From Streptomyces tendae (lineage in GTDB: Bacteria; Actinomycetota; Actinomycetes; Streptomycetales; Streptomycetaceae): 64,000 nucleotides of DNA. The translations under genes and the position numbers were made by a program. The stretch is from assembly GCF_014650435.1 (NCBI RefSeq), contig NZ_BMUY01000001.1, forward strand, positions 974,622-1,038,621. Reading direction: 5' to 3'. This document shows, piece by piece, positions 42,434 to 51,085 of the stretch (its first letter is position 1; the number at the start of each line of letters is the position of its first letter). The notes under the pieces are model-generated. The model did no database searches and was not told where the DNA came from. It was given only the letters and a program-made list of their open reading frames with translations.

Positions 42434-43147
42434 TTACGGGTGCTTCTCCACCGCCGTCCAGAAGTGCTCCACTATCCGGTCGAGGAAGTCCCGGCCCCCG
42501 GCGCTGGAATCGGCCGCGCCGCCGCCCCAGGTCAGGGTGGCGGTCATCCGCCCCTGGTAGTCCTGGTGCAGCACCTGGAGGACGTTCTCCAGCACGCGCC
42601 GGTCCAGCGGCGCCAGCTTGGCGATCGGGCGCACACAGCCCTGCCAGCGGGTGGTTACCGCACTCGTCAGCAGGTCGGCGAGCTTCTCCTCGCGCCCCGT
42701 GACGGTCACGAAGTCGGGCAGCGTGAGGCCGAGCACGTCGGCGAGCTGGGCCGACTGACGGTCGGTGCCGCGCCAGTCGTCCGCCTCCTCCATCCGCAGG
42801 TAGGCCGGGAGCCCCAGCCCGACCGCACGGGCCACGTCCTCGGGTGCCAGACCCCGGGCGACGCGGTGCTCGCGCAGGGACTGCGGCCGCCCGATCAGCT
42901 CACCCGGCGAGCACCACAGCACCCCGGCGAGCGCGGTCAGCTCCGGGCCCTCGGGAGCGGCGGCCCCCCGCTCCCAGGCGATGACGAGGTCGGGGGTGAC
43001 GTACGGCAGCCCGTACGAGACCCGTATGCCGTGGGCGACGTGCTCGGGCCCCATGTTGAGGGCGGCACGCAGCCGACGGGCGGCGAGGGCGTTGAACGGG
43101 GGGCCCGACTGGCTCGGGCCGGGTGAGGGTCGGCGCACGCGCCACAC
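42434..43147 (-). CDS. Helix-turn-helix (XRE-like) DNA-binding protein
   Basis: A 237-residue protein. Two helix-turn-helix units are visible: residues about 20-90 (LAARRLRAALNMGPEHVAHGIRV...PELTALAGVLWCSPGELIG) and about 92-146 (LREHRVARGLAPEDVARAVGLGLPAYLRMEEA...LADVLGLTLPDFVTVT). The C-terminal 85 residues are helical with no motif known to me. The start is uncertain: GTG 43147 is used but has no clear ribosome site. It is convergent with pfkA and lies upstream of a sugar importer on the same strand. It may be a regulator of its neighbours or an independent one. Confidence 0.8.
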   Translation of the reverse strand: MWRVRRPSPGPSQSGPPFNALAARRLRAALNMGPEHVAHGIRVSYGLPYVTPDLVIAWERGAAAPEGPELTALAGVLWCSPGELIGRPQSLREHRVARGLAPEDVARAVGLGLPAYLRMEEADDWRGTDRQSAQLADVLGLTLPDFVTVTGREEKLADLLTSAVTTRWQGCVRPIAKLAPLDRRVLENVLQVLHQDYQGRMTATLTWGGGAADSSAGGRDFLDRIVEHFWTAVEKHP

Positions 43148-43277
43148 CGTAGGGGTCCGCGGCGATGCTGACTACGGGCTGTTCGGCCAGCGATACGGAT
43201 TGTAGGAACGTACGGGGGGCGCGCGGACCAGGCTGCGCCCCCGTCCCCTACCCCCGTTGCCTATCTCCCCCCGGCCC

Positions 43278-44171
43278 TCACCCCTTCACCGCACCGCCCA
43301 GCGCGAAGCCGCCGCCCAGCCGCCGGGAGATCAGCACGTACAGCAGCACGACCGGCGTCGAGTAGACGATCGAGAACGCCGCCAGCTGCCCGTACGCCAC
43401 CATGCCCCGGTTGCCGAAGAAGTCGTTGATGCTGACCGAGGCGGGCATCTGGTCCGGGGAGAGCAGCAGCATGAAGGGGACGAAGAAGTTGCCCCACATC
43501 ATCACGAACGAGAACACCGTCACCACCGCCACCCCCGGCCCCATCAGCGGCAGCACGATCCGCAGCAGCGACTGGAAGGACGACGCCCCGTCCGTCCACG
43601 CCGCCTCCTCCAGCTCCTTTGGCACCCCGTCCATGAAGTTCTTCATCAGCCAGATCGCGAAGGGCAGCTGCGAGGCGGCGAAGAAGAAGATCGTCCCCTG
43701 CATGGTGTCGATCATGTTGACCCGTACGAACAGGGCGTAGACCGGCACCATGATCGCCGTGATGGGCAGGCTGGTCGCGAACAGGATGGTGAGCAGGAAC
43801 GGCCGGTTCAGCCGCGACCGGAAGCGGGAGAGCGGATACGCGGCGAGCGCCGCGCACACCACCGTCAGCAGCGTCGCCCCGCCGCACAGGATCAGGCTGT
43901 TGAGCAGCGGGGTGAAGGTGATCTCCGAGGTGAGGATCGCGTCGAAGTTGTCCAGCGTCACCCCGTCGGGAACCTTGACCCGCAGGCTCGCGTGCGGGTC
44001 GAGGGCGGACAGCACCACCCAGGCAAGCGGCAGCACGAAGGCCGCGGCCACCACCAGCAGCCCGGTGTCGGCGGCGGCCCGGCGCCGGTTGCGCCGGGCG
44101 GCGGGGGCCGCCGTACGGCGGGCGGCCCTGGGCGTTCGAGAGGCCGGGCGAGGCGCGAGGGTGTCCGTCAT
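43278..44171 (-). CDS. Carbohydrate ABC transporter permease (MalG type)
   Basis: A 297-residue inner membrane permease with six predicted spans. The cytoplasmic EAA loop is VPKELEEAAWTDGASSFQSLLRIVLPLMGPG, which docks on the ATPase. The N-terminal 35 residues are basic and Pro-rich. ATG 44171 begins one base after the stop of the partner permease, so translation is coupled. No ATPase gene is present; in Streptomyces the shared ATPase MsiK often serves such importers. The stop is followed by about 130 bases to the HTH gene. Confidence 0.93.
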   Translation of the reverse strand: MTDTLAPRPASRTPRAARRTAAPAARRNRRRAAADTGLLVVAAAFVLPLAWVVLSALDPHASLRVKVPDGVTLDNFDAILTSEITFTPLLNSLILCGGATLLTVVCAALAAYPLSRFRSRLNRPFLLTILFATSLPITAIMVPVYALFVRVNMIDTMQGTIFFFAASQLPFAIWLMKNFMDGVPKELEEAAWTDGASSFQSLLRIVLPLMGPGVAVVTVFSFVMMWGNFFVPFMLLLSPDQMPASVSINDFFGNRGMVAYGQLAAFSIVYSTPVVLLYVLISRRLGGGFALGGAVKG

Positions 44172-44172
44172 C

Positions 44173-45114
44173 TCAGACCTCCGTCCGCAGCAGGCGCAGG
44201 TACACGACCGAGAACAGCGAGCCGATCAGCAACAGCAGCAGCGCCACCGCCGTGCCGTATCCGATCAGGCTGTTCTGGAAGGCCTGCTCGTACATGAACA
44301 GCGGCAGCGTCTGGCTCTTGCCGCTCGGCCCGCCCCTCGTCATCACCCAGATCAGCCCGAAGACCGACAGCGTCTGGAGCGTGTTGAGCATGAGGTTGGT
44401 GCCGATGGAGCGCCGGATCATCGGCAGCGTGATGTGCCACATCCGGCGCCAGCCGCTCGCGCCGTCGACCTCGGCGGCCTCGGTGACCTCCTTGGGGATC
44501 TCGTTCAGCGCGGCCGAGTACACCAGCATCGAGAACGCCGTGCCGCGCCACACGTTGGCGAAGGACACCGCCAGGATCGGCAGCGTGAACAGCCAGTTCT
44601 GGGAGGGCAGGTGCAGCCAGTCCAGGATGGCGTTGAGGGTGCCCTCGCGCCGGAAGAAGGCGTAGAGCAGGAAGCCCGCCACCACCTCCGGCAGCACCCA
44701 GGCCGTGACAACGATGCCACCGGTGAGCGTGCGGACCGGCTTCGACGCCCGCTGCATCAGCGAGGCCAGTGCGAGCCCCAGCGTGTTCTGCCCGATCAGC
44801 GAGGACAGCACGGTGAACACCAGGGTCAGCCATACGGCGTTGAGGAACGCCTCGTCCTTGAAGGCGCGGGTGAAGTTGTCGAAGCCGACGAAGGACTCCT
44901 GGGCCTGCCCGGTGAGCTGGAGGTCGGTGAAGGCGATGACCACGCAGTAGACGATCGGGCCGGCGAGGAAGAGCACCAGCAGGACGACGGCGGGGGAGAC
45001 GGGCAGGGCACGGAAGAGGGAGCGCCGGACGGTGCCGGACCGGGTGCCGGAGGGCGGAGACGCGGGCGCCTTCCGCACCTCCGGCCCGGCGTGCCCCGGC
45101 GCGGTGGCCGTCAC
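44173..45114 (-). CDS. Carbohydrate ABC transporter permease (MalF type)
   Basis: A 313-residue permease with six predicted spans. The EAA loop reads IPKEVTEAAEVDGASGWRRMWHITLPMIRRS. The N-terminal 30 residues are a basic cytoplasmic tail (TRSGTVRRSLFRALP). GTG 45114 overlaps the stop of the binding-protein gene by four bases. It forms the channel with the MalG-type partner. The substrate is not identified from sequence. Confidence 0.93.
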   Translation of the reverse strand: MTATAPGHAGPEVRKAPASPPSGTRSGTVRRSLFRALPVSPAVVLLVLFLAGPIVYCVVIAFTDLQLTGQAQESFVGFDNFTRAFKDEAFLNAVWLTLVFTVLSSLIGQNTLGLALASLMQRASKPVRTLTGGIVVTAWVLPEVVAGFLLYAFFRREGTLNAILDWLHLPSQNWLFTLPILAVSFANVWRGTAFSMLVYSAALNEIPKEVTEAAEVDGASGWRRMWHITLPMIRRSIGTNLMLNTLQTLSVFGLIWVMTRGGPSGKSQTLPLFMYEQAFQNSLIGYGTAVALLLLLIGSLFSVVYLRLLRTEV

Positions 45115-46487
45115 TTGCTCACCACCTGGTTGTCGGTGGCCTCCTTGAGCGCCTCGTCGTAGCCGCGCGCAGCCTCCTCGACCGACTTGTCGCCGGTCGT
45201 CACGCCCTCCATGGCCTCCTGGATGGCGACGGACACCTTCGGGTACGCCGGGTAGGCGGGCCGGTAGTGGGTGTCGGCGACGAGGTCGGTGAAGAACTTG
45301 ATGCCGGGCTGGGCGTCGACGTAGGCGGGATCGTTGGCGACGTCCTCGCGGACGGAGATGCCGGAGTTGGCGATGTACCACTTCTGGGCGTTGGCCTTGG
45401 TCTGCATCGTCTTGATGAACTCGAAGGCGAGGTCGGGGTTGCCGGCCTTGTCCGGGATGGACCAGGTCCACCCGCCGGACATGCTCACCCTGCCGGGAGC
45501 CTGCCCGTTCTGCGTCGGCATGGCGGCGAGCCCCAGCTCCTTCGACCACTCGGGCCACTCGTGCCCGCTGCCCTCCAGCCAGTCCTGCGGCAGCCAGGAG
45601 CCGTCGAGCGCGATCCCGAGCTTGCCCTGCGGCAGCAGCTCGCCGCGGATCTTGGTGGAGAAGTTGGGGTCGAGCGCGTCGGAGACCTCCGGGCCGAGCT
45701 TCTCCTTGTACACGGTCTCGACGAAGGAGAGGGAGTCCTCGAACCCCTGCCCCGCCGTGATCCACTTCTTGCTGCCCTTGTCGTACAGCGGGTCGGCGTT
45801 CCCGTCCCCCGTGCCGTACAGCAGCATCTCGAAGCCCTGCATGGTGGCCATCTCGCCGGCGGGCTTGCCGGTGTAGACGTTGAGCGGGGTGACGCCGGGG
45901 ACCTTCTCCTTGATGGTGCGGGCGGCGTCGAGCACCTCGTCCCAGGTCTTCGGCTGCCAGTCGGCGGGCAGCCCCGCCTTGGCGAACACGTCCTTGCTGA
46001 ACCACAGTCCCCGGGTGTCGGTGCCGTCCGGAACGCCGTACGTCTTCCCGTCCTCGCCCTTGGCCGCCGCCTTGGCGGTGTCGATGAACTGATCCCAGTC
46101 CTTCCACTTGTCCAGGTACTCGTCGATCGGCTTCAGGTACCCGCTGGTGATGTCGGAGTTGATGAGAAACGTGTCCTCGTAGACCAGGTCGGGGGCGGTC
46201 TTGGGGGAGCGGAGCATCTGCTGGAGCTTGGTGTAGTACTCCGAGTCGGGTGCCTTGATCGGCACCAGCTCGACCTTCTTCCCCGGGTTGGCCTTCTCGA
46301 ACTGCTTCTTGATGTCGCCGAGGTAGGTGTCCATCACCTTGATGGAGTTGTCCGTCGACTGCTTGAAGGAGACCTTCACCGTGTCCGGATCGCTGCCGGA
46401 GCCGCTTGAGCAGGCGGCGAGCGAGATGGAGGCGAGCGCGGTGAGGGTGAACAGGGCGGTGAACCGGACGGTGGAACGCACGGGCAT
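45111..46487 (-). CDS. Lipoprotein sugar-binding protein of the ABC importer
   Basis: A 458-residue extracellular solute-binding protein of family 1. The lipobox LAAC places the lipidated Cys at residue 26 after a signal peptide starting MPVRSTVRFT. Family segments include FEKANPGKKVELVPI, APDLVYEDTFLINSDI and the aromatic GGWTWSIPDKAGNPDLAFEFIK typical of oligosaccharide binders. It is first in the operon, followed by the two permeases with four-base and one-base junctions. A promoter with a GntR-like site lies upstream. Confidence 0.94.
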   Translation of the reverse strand: MPVRSTVRFTALFTLTALASISLAACSSGSGSDPDTVKVSFKQSTDNSIKVMDTYLGDIKKQFEKANPGKKVELVPIKAPDSEYYTKLQQMLRSPKTAPDLVYEDTFLINSDITSGYLKPIDEYLDKWKDWDQFIDTAKAAAKGEDGKTYGVPDGTDTRGLWFSKDVFAKAGLPADWQPKTWDEVLDAARTIKEKVPGVTPLNVYTGKPAGEMATMQGFEMLLYGTGDGNADPLYDKGSKKWITAGQGFEDSLSFVETVYKEKLGPEVSDALDPNFSTKIRGELLPQGKLGIALDGSWLPQDWLEGSGHEWPEWSKELGLAAMPTQNGQAPGRVSMSGGWTWSIPDKAGNPDLAFEFIKTMQTKANAQKWYIANSGISVREDVANDPAYVDAQPGIKFFTDLVADTHYRPAYPAYPKVSVAIQEAMEGVTTGDKSVEEAARGYDEALKEATDNQVVSK

Positions 46488-46535
46488 GACCTCCTACGGG
46501 CACACGACACTGTGGCCTGGACGGCTGCTCGGCGA

Positions 46536-46564
46536 ACGTAAGAGGAATGGTCTAGTCAGGTCAA
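46536..46564 (-). promoter_or_regulatory. Promoter of the sugar importer with GntR-like site
   Basis: On the minus strand TTGACC (46564-46559) and TTACGT (46541-46536) are separated by exactly 17 bases. The spacer holds ACCTGACTAGACCATT (complement of 46546-46561), which matches 12 of 16 positions of the DasR-type site ACTGGTCTAGACCAGT. A GntR-family sugar-responsive repressor is a reasonable guess. The -35 box overlaps the 3' end of the phosphorylase-fold gene. Confidence 0.6.
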
Positions 46565-47434
46565 TGAGTGTGCGCCGGATTGACCCCGGAGGAGGTGATC
46601 GGCCTTGCCGGTGACGGGGCCGTGGAAGGTGCCGCCCCGGAAGTCGATGTGGTCTCCGCCGTACGTCGCTCCTTGGGGCTCCTCCTCGGAGTCGGAGGAA
46701 CCCTCCCGGGGCCGGTGCTTGTGCAGCACCGCCACCGTCACCGCCGCGGCGTGCTCGGCGGCGCGCTGCTGTGAACCCGAGGCGTCGGCCTGGTGCTTTC
46801 CGGCGTCGGCGCGGTCGCTGATGCCCCGAATGACCAGGGCGTTCAGCCGGCCGCTCAGGTGGGCCGCCTGGAGGGCGCCGGAGCCCTCCGTCTCGATCGC
46901 GCCCGCGTCGTTGTAGCTCCGGCGGAGGAACCGGGCGAGCTCCGATTCGGCGTCCGCCAACACCACGTCCCCCGTGGCGATCGGCAGGAAGTGCGCCCGT
47001 ACGCCGGGCATGTCCCGCACCGCGGAACGGGCCGCCTGCTCCAGAGCGTGCGAGCCCGGCAGGGCCTTGGGCCGGACGAGGAAGCCCTCCGGGGTCTGCT
47101 TGCCGCCGTGGATCTCGTACACCTGCGTGCCCACGACGACGTCGCCGATCTCGATGTCGTCCTTCAGGCTGCCCGCGACCCCGACGAACAGCACCGCCTC
47201 GGGGCGCAGCCAGTCGATGAGCTGGGTGGTGAGGACGCCGGCCCGCTCGGCGCCCATGCCCAGCTCGGCGAGGGTGACGTGCCAGGAAGTCGACGTCAGT
47301 CGGCCCACTTCGACCCGGGTGCCGTCCCGGTGCACCCGCTCCTTCCGCTCCACCACGTGCGCGCGGATCGCGGCGTATTCGAGCGGGAGTGCGGTCAGCA
47401 CCAGAACGGTGGGCTGGATGTCCGGCATAGTCAT
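46556..47434 (-). CDS. Nucleoside-phosphorylase-fold protein with C-terminal shared motif
   Basis: A 292-residue protein. Residues about 8-235 have the PNP/MTAN fold: VLVLTALPLEYAAI, LGMGAERAGVLTTQLIDWLRPEAVLFVGVAGSL, IATGDVVLAD, the ribose-binding acidic segment AIETEGSG (E182/E184) and ISDRAD with the likely acid D208. It probably cleaves or binds a nucleoside or nucleotide. After a short acidic linker, residues 258-270 read YGGDHIDFRGGTF, a motif also found in the NB-ARC protein at 48033. The ATG at 47434 or at 47428 can start it; TAACTT on the minus strand at 47440-47435 would make the second leaderless. It is divergent by 27 bases from a membrane-protein gene. Confidence 0.88.
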   Translation of the reverse strand: MTMPDIQPTVLVLTALPLEYAAIRAHVVERKERVHRDGTRVEVGRLTSTSWHVTLAELGMGAERAGVLTTQLIDWLRPEAVLFVGVAGSLKDDIEIGDVVVGTQVYEIHGGKQTPEGFLVRPKALPGSHALEQAARSAVRDMPGVRAHFLPIATGDVVLADAESELARFLRRSYNDAGAIETEGSGALQAAHLSGRLNALVIRGISDRADAGKHQADASGSQQRAAEHAAAVTVAVLHKHRPREGSSDSEEEPQGATYGGDHIDFRGGTFHGPVTGKADHLLRGQSGAHSLT

Positions 47435-47461
47435 AAGTTACCGCTGGGAGAAGGGGATCGA

Positions 47462-48001
47462 GTGCCGGAACAGGACGTCACGGTGGGGCAGTTGCTGCTC
47501 GCCGAGTACGAGAGCGTGAAGAGCGAGCAGAGGGCGAGGATCGGGTTCCGGGACAACCTCCTCTACGTGACGCTCGCCGTCGTGGCCGCCGTCATCGCCG
47601 CCACGGCCCAGGCGGAGCAGCCCTCGATGCTGCTCGCGCTGCCGCCGGTGTGCCTCGTCCTCGGGTGGACCTACCTCGTCAACGACGAGAAGATCTCCGC
47701 GATCGGGCTCTACGTCCGGGACGATCTGGGGCCCAAGCTGGCCGAACTCGCGGCGCACAGCAGCGGGTTCGCGACCTTCGGGTGGGAGGCGTACCACCGG
47801 AGCGACACCCGGCGCCGGTCCCGCAAGACGATCCAGACCGTGATCGACCTGACGGCGTTCTGCGCGGTACCGCTGGCGGCGCTGGTCGTTTTCTGGGTGA
47901 ACGGGGACGCCACCCGACTGCTCGTCGCGCTCTCGGTGCTGGAGGCGCTCGCCGTGGCGGGGCTCGCCGCACAGGTCGTGTGGTACGCGAAGGCGGCGTG
48001 A
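47462..48001 (+). CDS. Four-span membrane protein between PNP-like and NB-ARC genes
   Basis: A 179-residue protein with two hydrophobic hairpins: spans at about 32-50, 54-73, 124-146 and 150-177. A cytoplasmic loop of 50 residues between them holds NDEKISAIGLYVRDDLGPKLAEL and a basic RRRSRKT. GTG 47462 follows GAGAAGGGG. The next gene starts 31 bases after its stop, so the pair is an operon. No transporter or enzyme motif is seen. In predicted conflict systems small proteins with paired helices are thought to act on the membrane; a pore or anchor role here is inference. Confidence 0.8.
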   Translation: MPEQDVTVGQLLLAEYESVKSEQRARIGFRDNLLYVTLAVVAAVIAATAQAEQPSMLLALPPVCLVLGWTYLVNDEKISAIGLYVRDDLGPKLAELAAHSSGFATFGWEAYHRSDTRRRSRKTIQTVIDLTAFCAVPLAALVVFWVNGDATRLLVALSVLEALAVAGLAAQVVWYAKAA

Positions 48002-48032
48002 TCGTCCCTCTCGCACGGGAGGAACGGCGCGA

Positions 48033-50495
48033 ATGGAAACGGCACTGCTGACGGCACTGGCCGAGGGCGCGGGCGGGGACGGTGGACGCCGGGCGGTGGA
48101 GGCGCTGGCGCGGGCGGTGGGGCTCGACGGCGGCGCGCCTGTCCGGGACATCGCGAAGGCGGCCGCGGAACCGGCGCGGCGGGATGCCGTGCGGAAGTGG
48201 GGCGAGACGGTGGCCGAGCTGCTCGCCGCCGAGCCGTCCGGCGTCGCCGGTGCCGTCGCACGGGCCATGGAGCGGTCCGCGCCGGGCAGCGGGGCGTCCC
48301 GGTACGGCGGCGATCACGCCGACTTCCGGGGTGGGGTCTTCCTGCGCGAGGTGATCGGCGTACAGGTCCTGATCCAGGAGGGCGCGGCCGCCGGTCCGGA
48401 GGCGATGGCGGGCCTGCCGCCGAGGCCCGGCGGGTTCACCGGCCGGGAGCGCGAGACAGAGGACCTGTTGCGCGCGCTGGACCCGGACGGGGCGCGGTCC
48501 GCCGCGGCGCCGGTCGCCTCCGTGTCCGGTCTCGGCGGCATCGGCAAGACCGCGCTAGCCGTCGAGGCCGCGTACCTCTCCCGCGAACGGGGCTGGTTCC
48601 CCGGCGGGGTCCTCTTCATCGACCTGCACGGCTACGACCGGGAACCCGTGACCGCGGACCGAAGTCTGCGAACCCTGCTGCACGCCCTCGGCACCCCGCC
48701 GGAACACGTGCCCACGACGACGGACGAGCGGGCCGCGCTCTACCGCTCGACGCTGGCCGTCCGGGCCCGTGAGCGCGGCGGGGTGCTGGTCCTGGCCGAC
48801 AACGCCTCGTCGGCCGACCAGGTACGGTCCCTCGTGCCGGGTGACTCCCGGCACCGCGTCCTGGTCACGTCCCGCGACCGCCTGCCACAACTCGGTGCAC
48901 GGCTCCTGCCCCTGGACGAACTCGGAACGAGCGAGGCGTACGAACTCCTCGACCGCGCCCTGCGGATCGCCGATCCGCACGACGGCCGGGTGGGCGACGA
49001 CCCTGGCACGAGCGACCGACTCGCGAGCCTCTGCGGGCACCTTCCGCTGGCCCTGCAGATCGCGGCCGCCCTGCTGGCGGCCGATCCGGGCAAGCCGGTG
49101 AGCGAACTCGTGGCCGAACTGGCCGAGGCCCACGACCGCCTGGACCACCTCGACGACGGCGAACGCAGCGTCCGCGCCGCCTTCGAGCTGTCCTACCGTC
49201 GGCTGTCGCCCGAGCAGGCCCGGCTGCTGCGCCTGCTCGCCCTCGCGCCTGGACCCGAGGTGAGCGACGAGGTCGTCGCCGCGCTGGTCGGCGCCGGCCG
49301 TCCTTTGGTGCGTGACCAGCACGCCCTGGCCCGGGCGCACCTCGTGGAGCGGGGGCACACGCGTGGGTGGTGGCGACTGCACGACCTGGTGCGGGTGTTC
49401 GGGGCGGGAGTGGTGGCCCGAGCAGAGGGTGACGCCGCGCGGGCGCGTGTGCTGCGGCACTACCTGGAGCGGGCCGGCGCGGCGGACGCCCGCCTGAAGC
49501 CCCGCACGGAGGACGACGAGGAGACCGGGTCGTTCCGGAGCCGCGAGGAGGCACTCGCCTGGTTCGACGCGGAGCGCGCCGGGCTCGTGGCCGCCGTCCA
49601 GTGGGCGACGGACCGCCCACTGGCCTTCGACGCCGTCCGGCTCTCCAGTGCGCTCGGTGAGTACTTCGAGTGGCGGCGCTTCTTCGACGACGCGGTCACC
49701 GTGTGCCACGCCGCCTGTGCCGCCGCACGCCGAGAGGGCGACAAGGCCGTCGAAGCCGCCGCCTGGAACAGGATGGGAACCGCCCTGCGGGGAGGCAGCC
49801 GGCTCAGGGAGGCGTGGGAGGCGCACCAACGGGCGGGCGACCTCTACCACGCGGTGGGCCACGACAACGGCGAGGCGATGGCGATGGCCAACCTCGGCAC
49901 CATCCTCAGCGATGTGGGTCGGATCGACGAAGCCGTCGAAGCCTTCCACACCGCCCTCGACCTGTTCCGCCGCACCGGCGACCGGCACGGCGAGGCCGGT
50001 GTGTGGAACAACCTCGCCATCCCCCTGCGCAAGTCCGGCCGCGTGGACGAGGCCCTCGACGCCCTCCGGGCGGCGCTCGACCTCTACCGGGAGACGGGGG
50101 ACCGGCCCCGCGAGGGCAGGGCCTGGCACAACTACGCCGTCGCCCTCAACGCACGCGGCCGTACGGCGGAAGCCGTGACCGCCTGCCTCGACAGTCTGGA
50201 CATCTGCGAGGAGTTCGAGGACTGGCACGGCGCCGCCCGGACGCTGTACGCCCTCGGGCTCGTGCACGAGACGGCCGGAGACGCCGAGCGGGCCCGCGCC
50301 CGCATGACGCAGGCCGCCGAAGCCTACGAGCGGGCGGGCTCGCCCGAGGAGGCCGAGCAGGCCCGCAGGGCGGCGCGGCTCACCGGCCCCGCACCCACCG
50401 GTACACCAACTCCGGCCGCCCCACCTGCCCGTACTGCGGGCTCCGGCCCGCCCGGCCCGCGTCCACCAGGTGCTCCAGGTAACGCCGGGCCGTGA
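48033..50495 (+). CDS. NB-ARC ATPase with TPR repeats (STAND switch)
   Basis: An 820-residue protein. Residues 1-85 form a helical N-terminal domain. Residues 91-103 are YGGDHADFRGGVF, matching 11 of 13 residues of the motif in the phosphorylase-fold protein. The NB-ARC ATPase has P-loop GLGGIGKT (166-173), Walker B VLVLADN (251-257), the RNBS-like RVLVTSRDRLP and the GxP-type motif CGHLPLAL (334-341). A winged helix follows, then from about 560 at least five TPR repeats (for example DNGEAMAMANLGTILSDVGRIDEAVEAF). STAND proteins switch on when the repeats bind a ligand. ATG 48033 follows GGGAGGAA. The last 38 residues are Pro/Gly-rich and overlap the convergent response-regulator gene. Confidence 0.92.
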   Translation: METALLTALAEGAGGDGGRRAVEALARAVGLDGGAPVRDIAKAAAEPARRDAVRKWGETVAELLAAEPSGVAGAVARAMERSAPGSGASRYGGDHADFRGGVFLREVIGVQVLIQEGAAAGPEAMAGLPPRPGGFTGRERETEDLLRALDPDGARSAAAPVASVSGLGGIGKTALAVEAAYLSRERGWFPGGVLFIDLHGYDREPVTADRSLRTLLHALGTPPEHVPTTTDERAALYRSTLAVRARERGGVLVLADNASSADQVRSLVPGDSRHRVLVTSRDRLPQLGARLLPLDELGTSEAYELLDRALRIADPHDGRVGDDPGTSDRLASLCGHLPLALQIAAALLAADPGKPVSELVAELAEAHDRLDHLDDGERSVRAAFELSYRRLSPEQARLLRLLALAPGPEVSDEVVAALVGAGRPLVRDQHALARAHLVERGHTRGWWRLHDLVRVFGAGVVARAEGDAARARVLRHYLERAGAADARLKPRTEDDEETGSFRSREEALAWFDAERAGLVAAVQWATDRPLAFDAVRLSSALGEYFEWRRFFDDAVTVCHAACAAARREGDKAVEAAAWNRMGTALRGGSRLREAWEAHQRAGDLYHAVGHDNGEAMAMANLGTILSDVGRIDEAVEAFHTALDLFRRTGDRHGEAGVWNNLAIPLRKSGRVDEALDALRAALDLYRETGDRPREGRAWHNYAVALNARGRTAEAVTACLDSLDICEEFEDWHGAARTLYALGLVHETAGDAERARARMTQAAEAYERAGSPEEAEQARRAARLTGPAPTGTPTPAAPPARTAGSGPPGPRPPGAPGNAGP

Positions 50496-51072
50496 TGCGG
50501 GAGATGCCCACCGCTTCCGCGACCCCGGCGGCCGTGAGGCCCTCGGCCGAGCCGCGCAGGGCGCCCGTCACGCGTTCCAGGGTCGGGCCGCTCAGGCCCT
50601 TGGGCAGGGCCGCCGGTCCGGGGGCGCGGAGGGTGGCCAGGGCGCGGTCCACCTCTTCCTGGCCGCTGGCCTCCCCGGCGGTCCCCCGGAACTCCGCGTA
50701 GCGGACCAGGCGGTCGCGCAGGGTGGCGAAGGTGAAGGGCTTCAGGACGTACTGGACGACGCCCAGCGACACCCCCTCGCGCACCATCGTCAGGTCCCGT
50801 GCCGACGTCACCGCTATCACGTCGGTGTGGTGTCCCGCCGCGCGCAGTGACCGGGCCAGCTGGAGTCCGTGCACGTCCGGCAGGTGCAGGTCGAGCAGGA
50901 GCAGGTCGACCGGCGTGCGGTCCAGCATGCGGCGGGCCTCCGCACCCGTGTGCGCCTTGCCGACCGCGACGAACCCCGGCACCCGGCCGACGTACATCAC
51001 GTGCGCGTCGGCGGCGACCGGGTCGTCCTCGACGACCAGGACCCGGATGGGCTGTGCGTCGGCGGTGCTCAT
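50380..51072 (-). CDS. CitB/DcuR-type response regulator
   Basis: A 230-residue regulator. The receiver domain has D61 as phosphorylation site (LLLLDLHLPDVHG) and K111 (YVLKPFTF). The C-terminal part holds a helix-turn-helix of the CitB type (GLTAAGVAEAVGISRITARRYLEHLVDAGRAGRSPQYGQVGRPELVYRW). ATG 51072 follows GGGGGCTCC, part of which is the end of a MITE-like element. Its 3' end overlaps the NB-ARC gene by 116 bases in convergent direction. It pairs with the sensor kinase upstream and probably activates the divergent dicarboxylate symporter gene. Confidence 0.92.
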   Translation of the reverse strand: MSTADAQPIRVLVVEDDPVAADAHVMYVGRVPGFVAVGKAHTGAEARRMLDRTPVDLLLLDLHLPDVHGLQLARSLRAAGHHTDVIAVTSARDLTMVREGVSLGVVQYVLKPFTFATLRDRLVRYAEFRGTAGEASGQEEVDRALATLRAPGPAALPKGLSGPTLERVTGALRGSAEGLTAAGVAEAVGISRITARRYLEHLVDAGRAGRSPQYGQVGRPELVYRWVRGR

Positions 51073-51085
51073 GCGGAGCCCCCTA

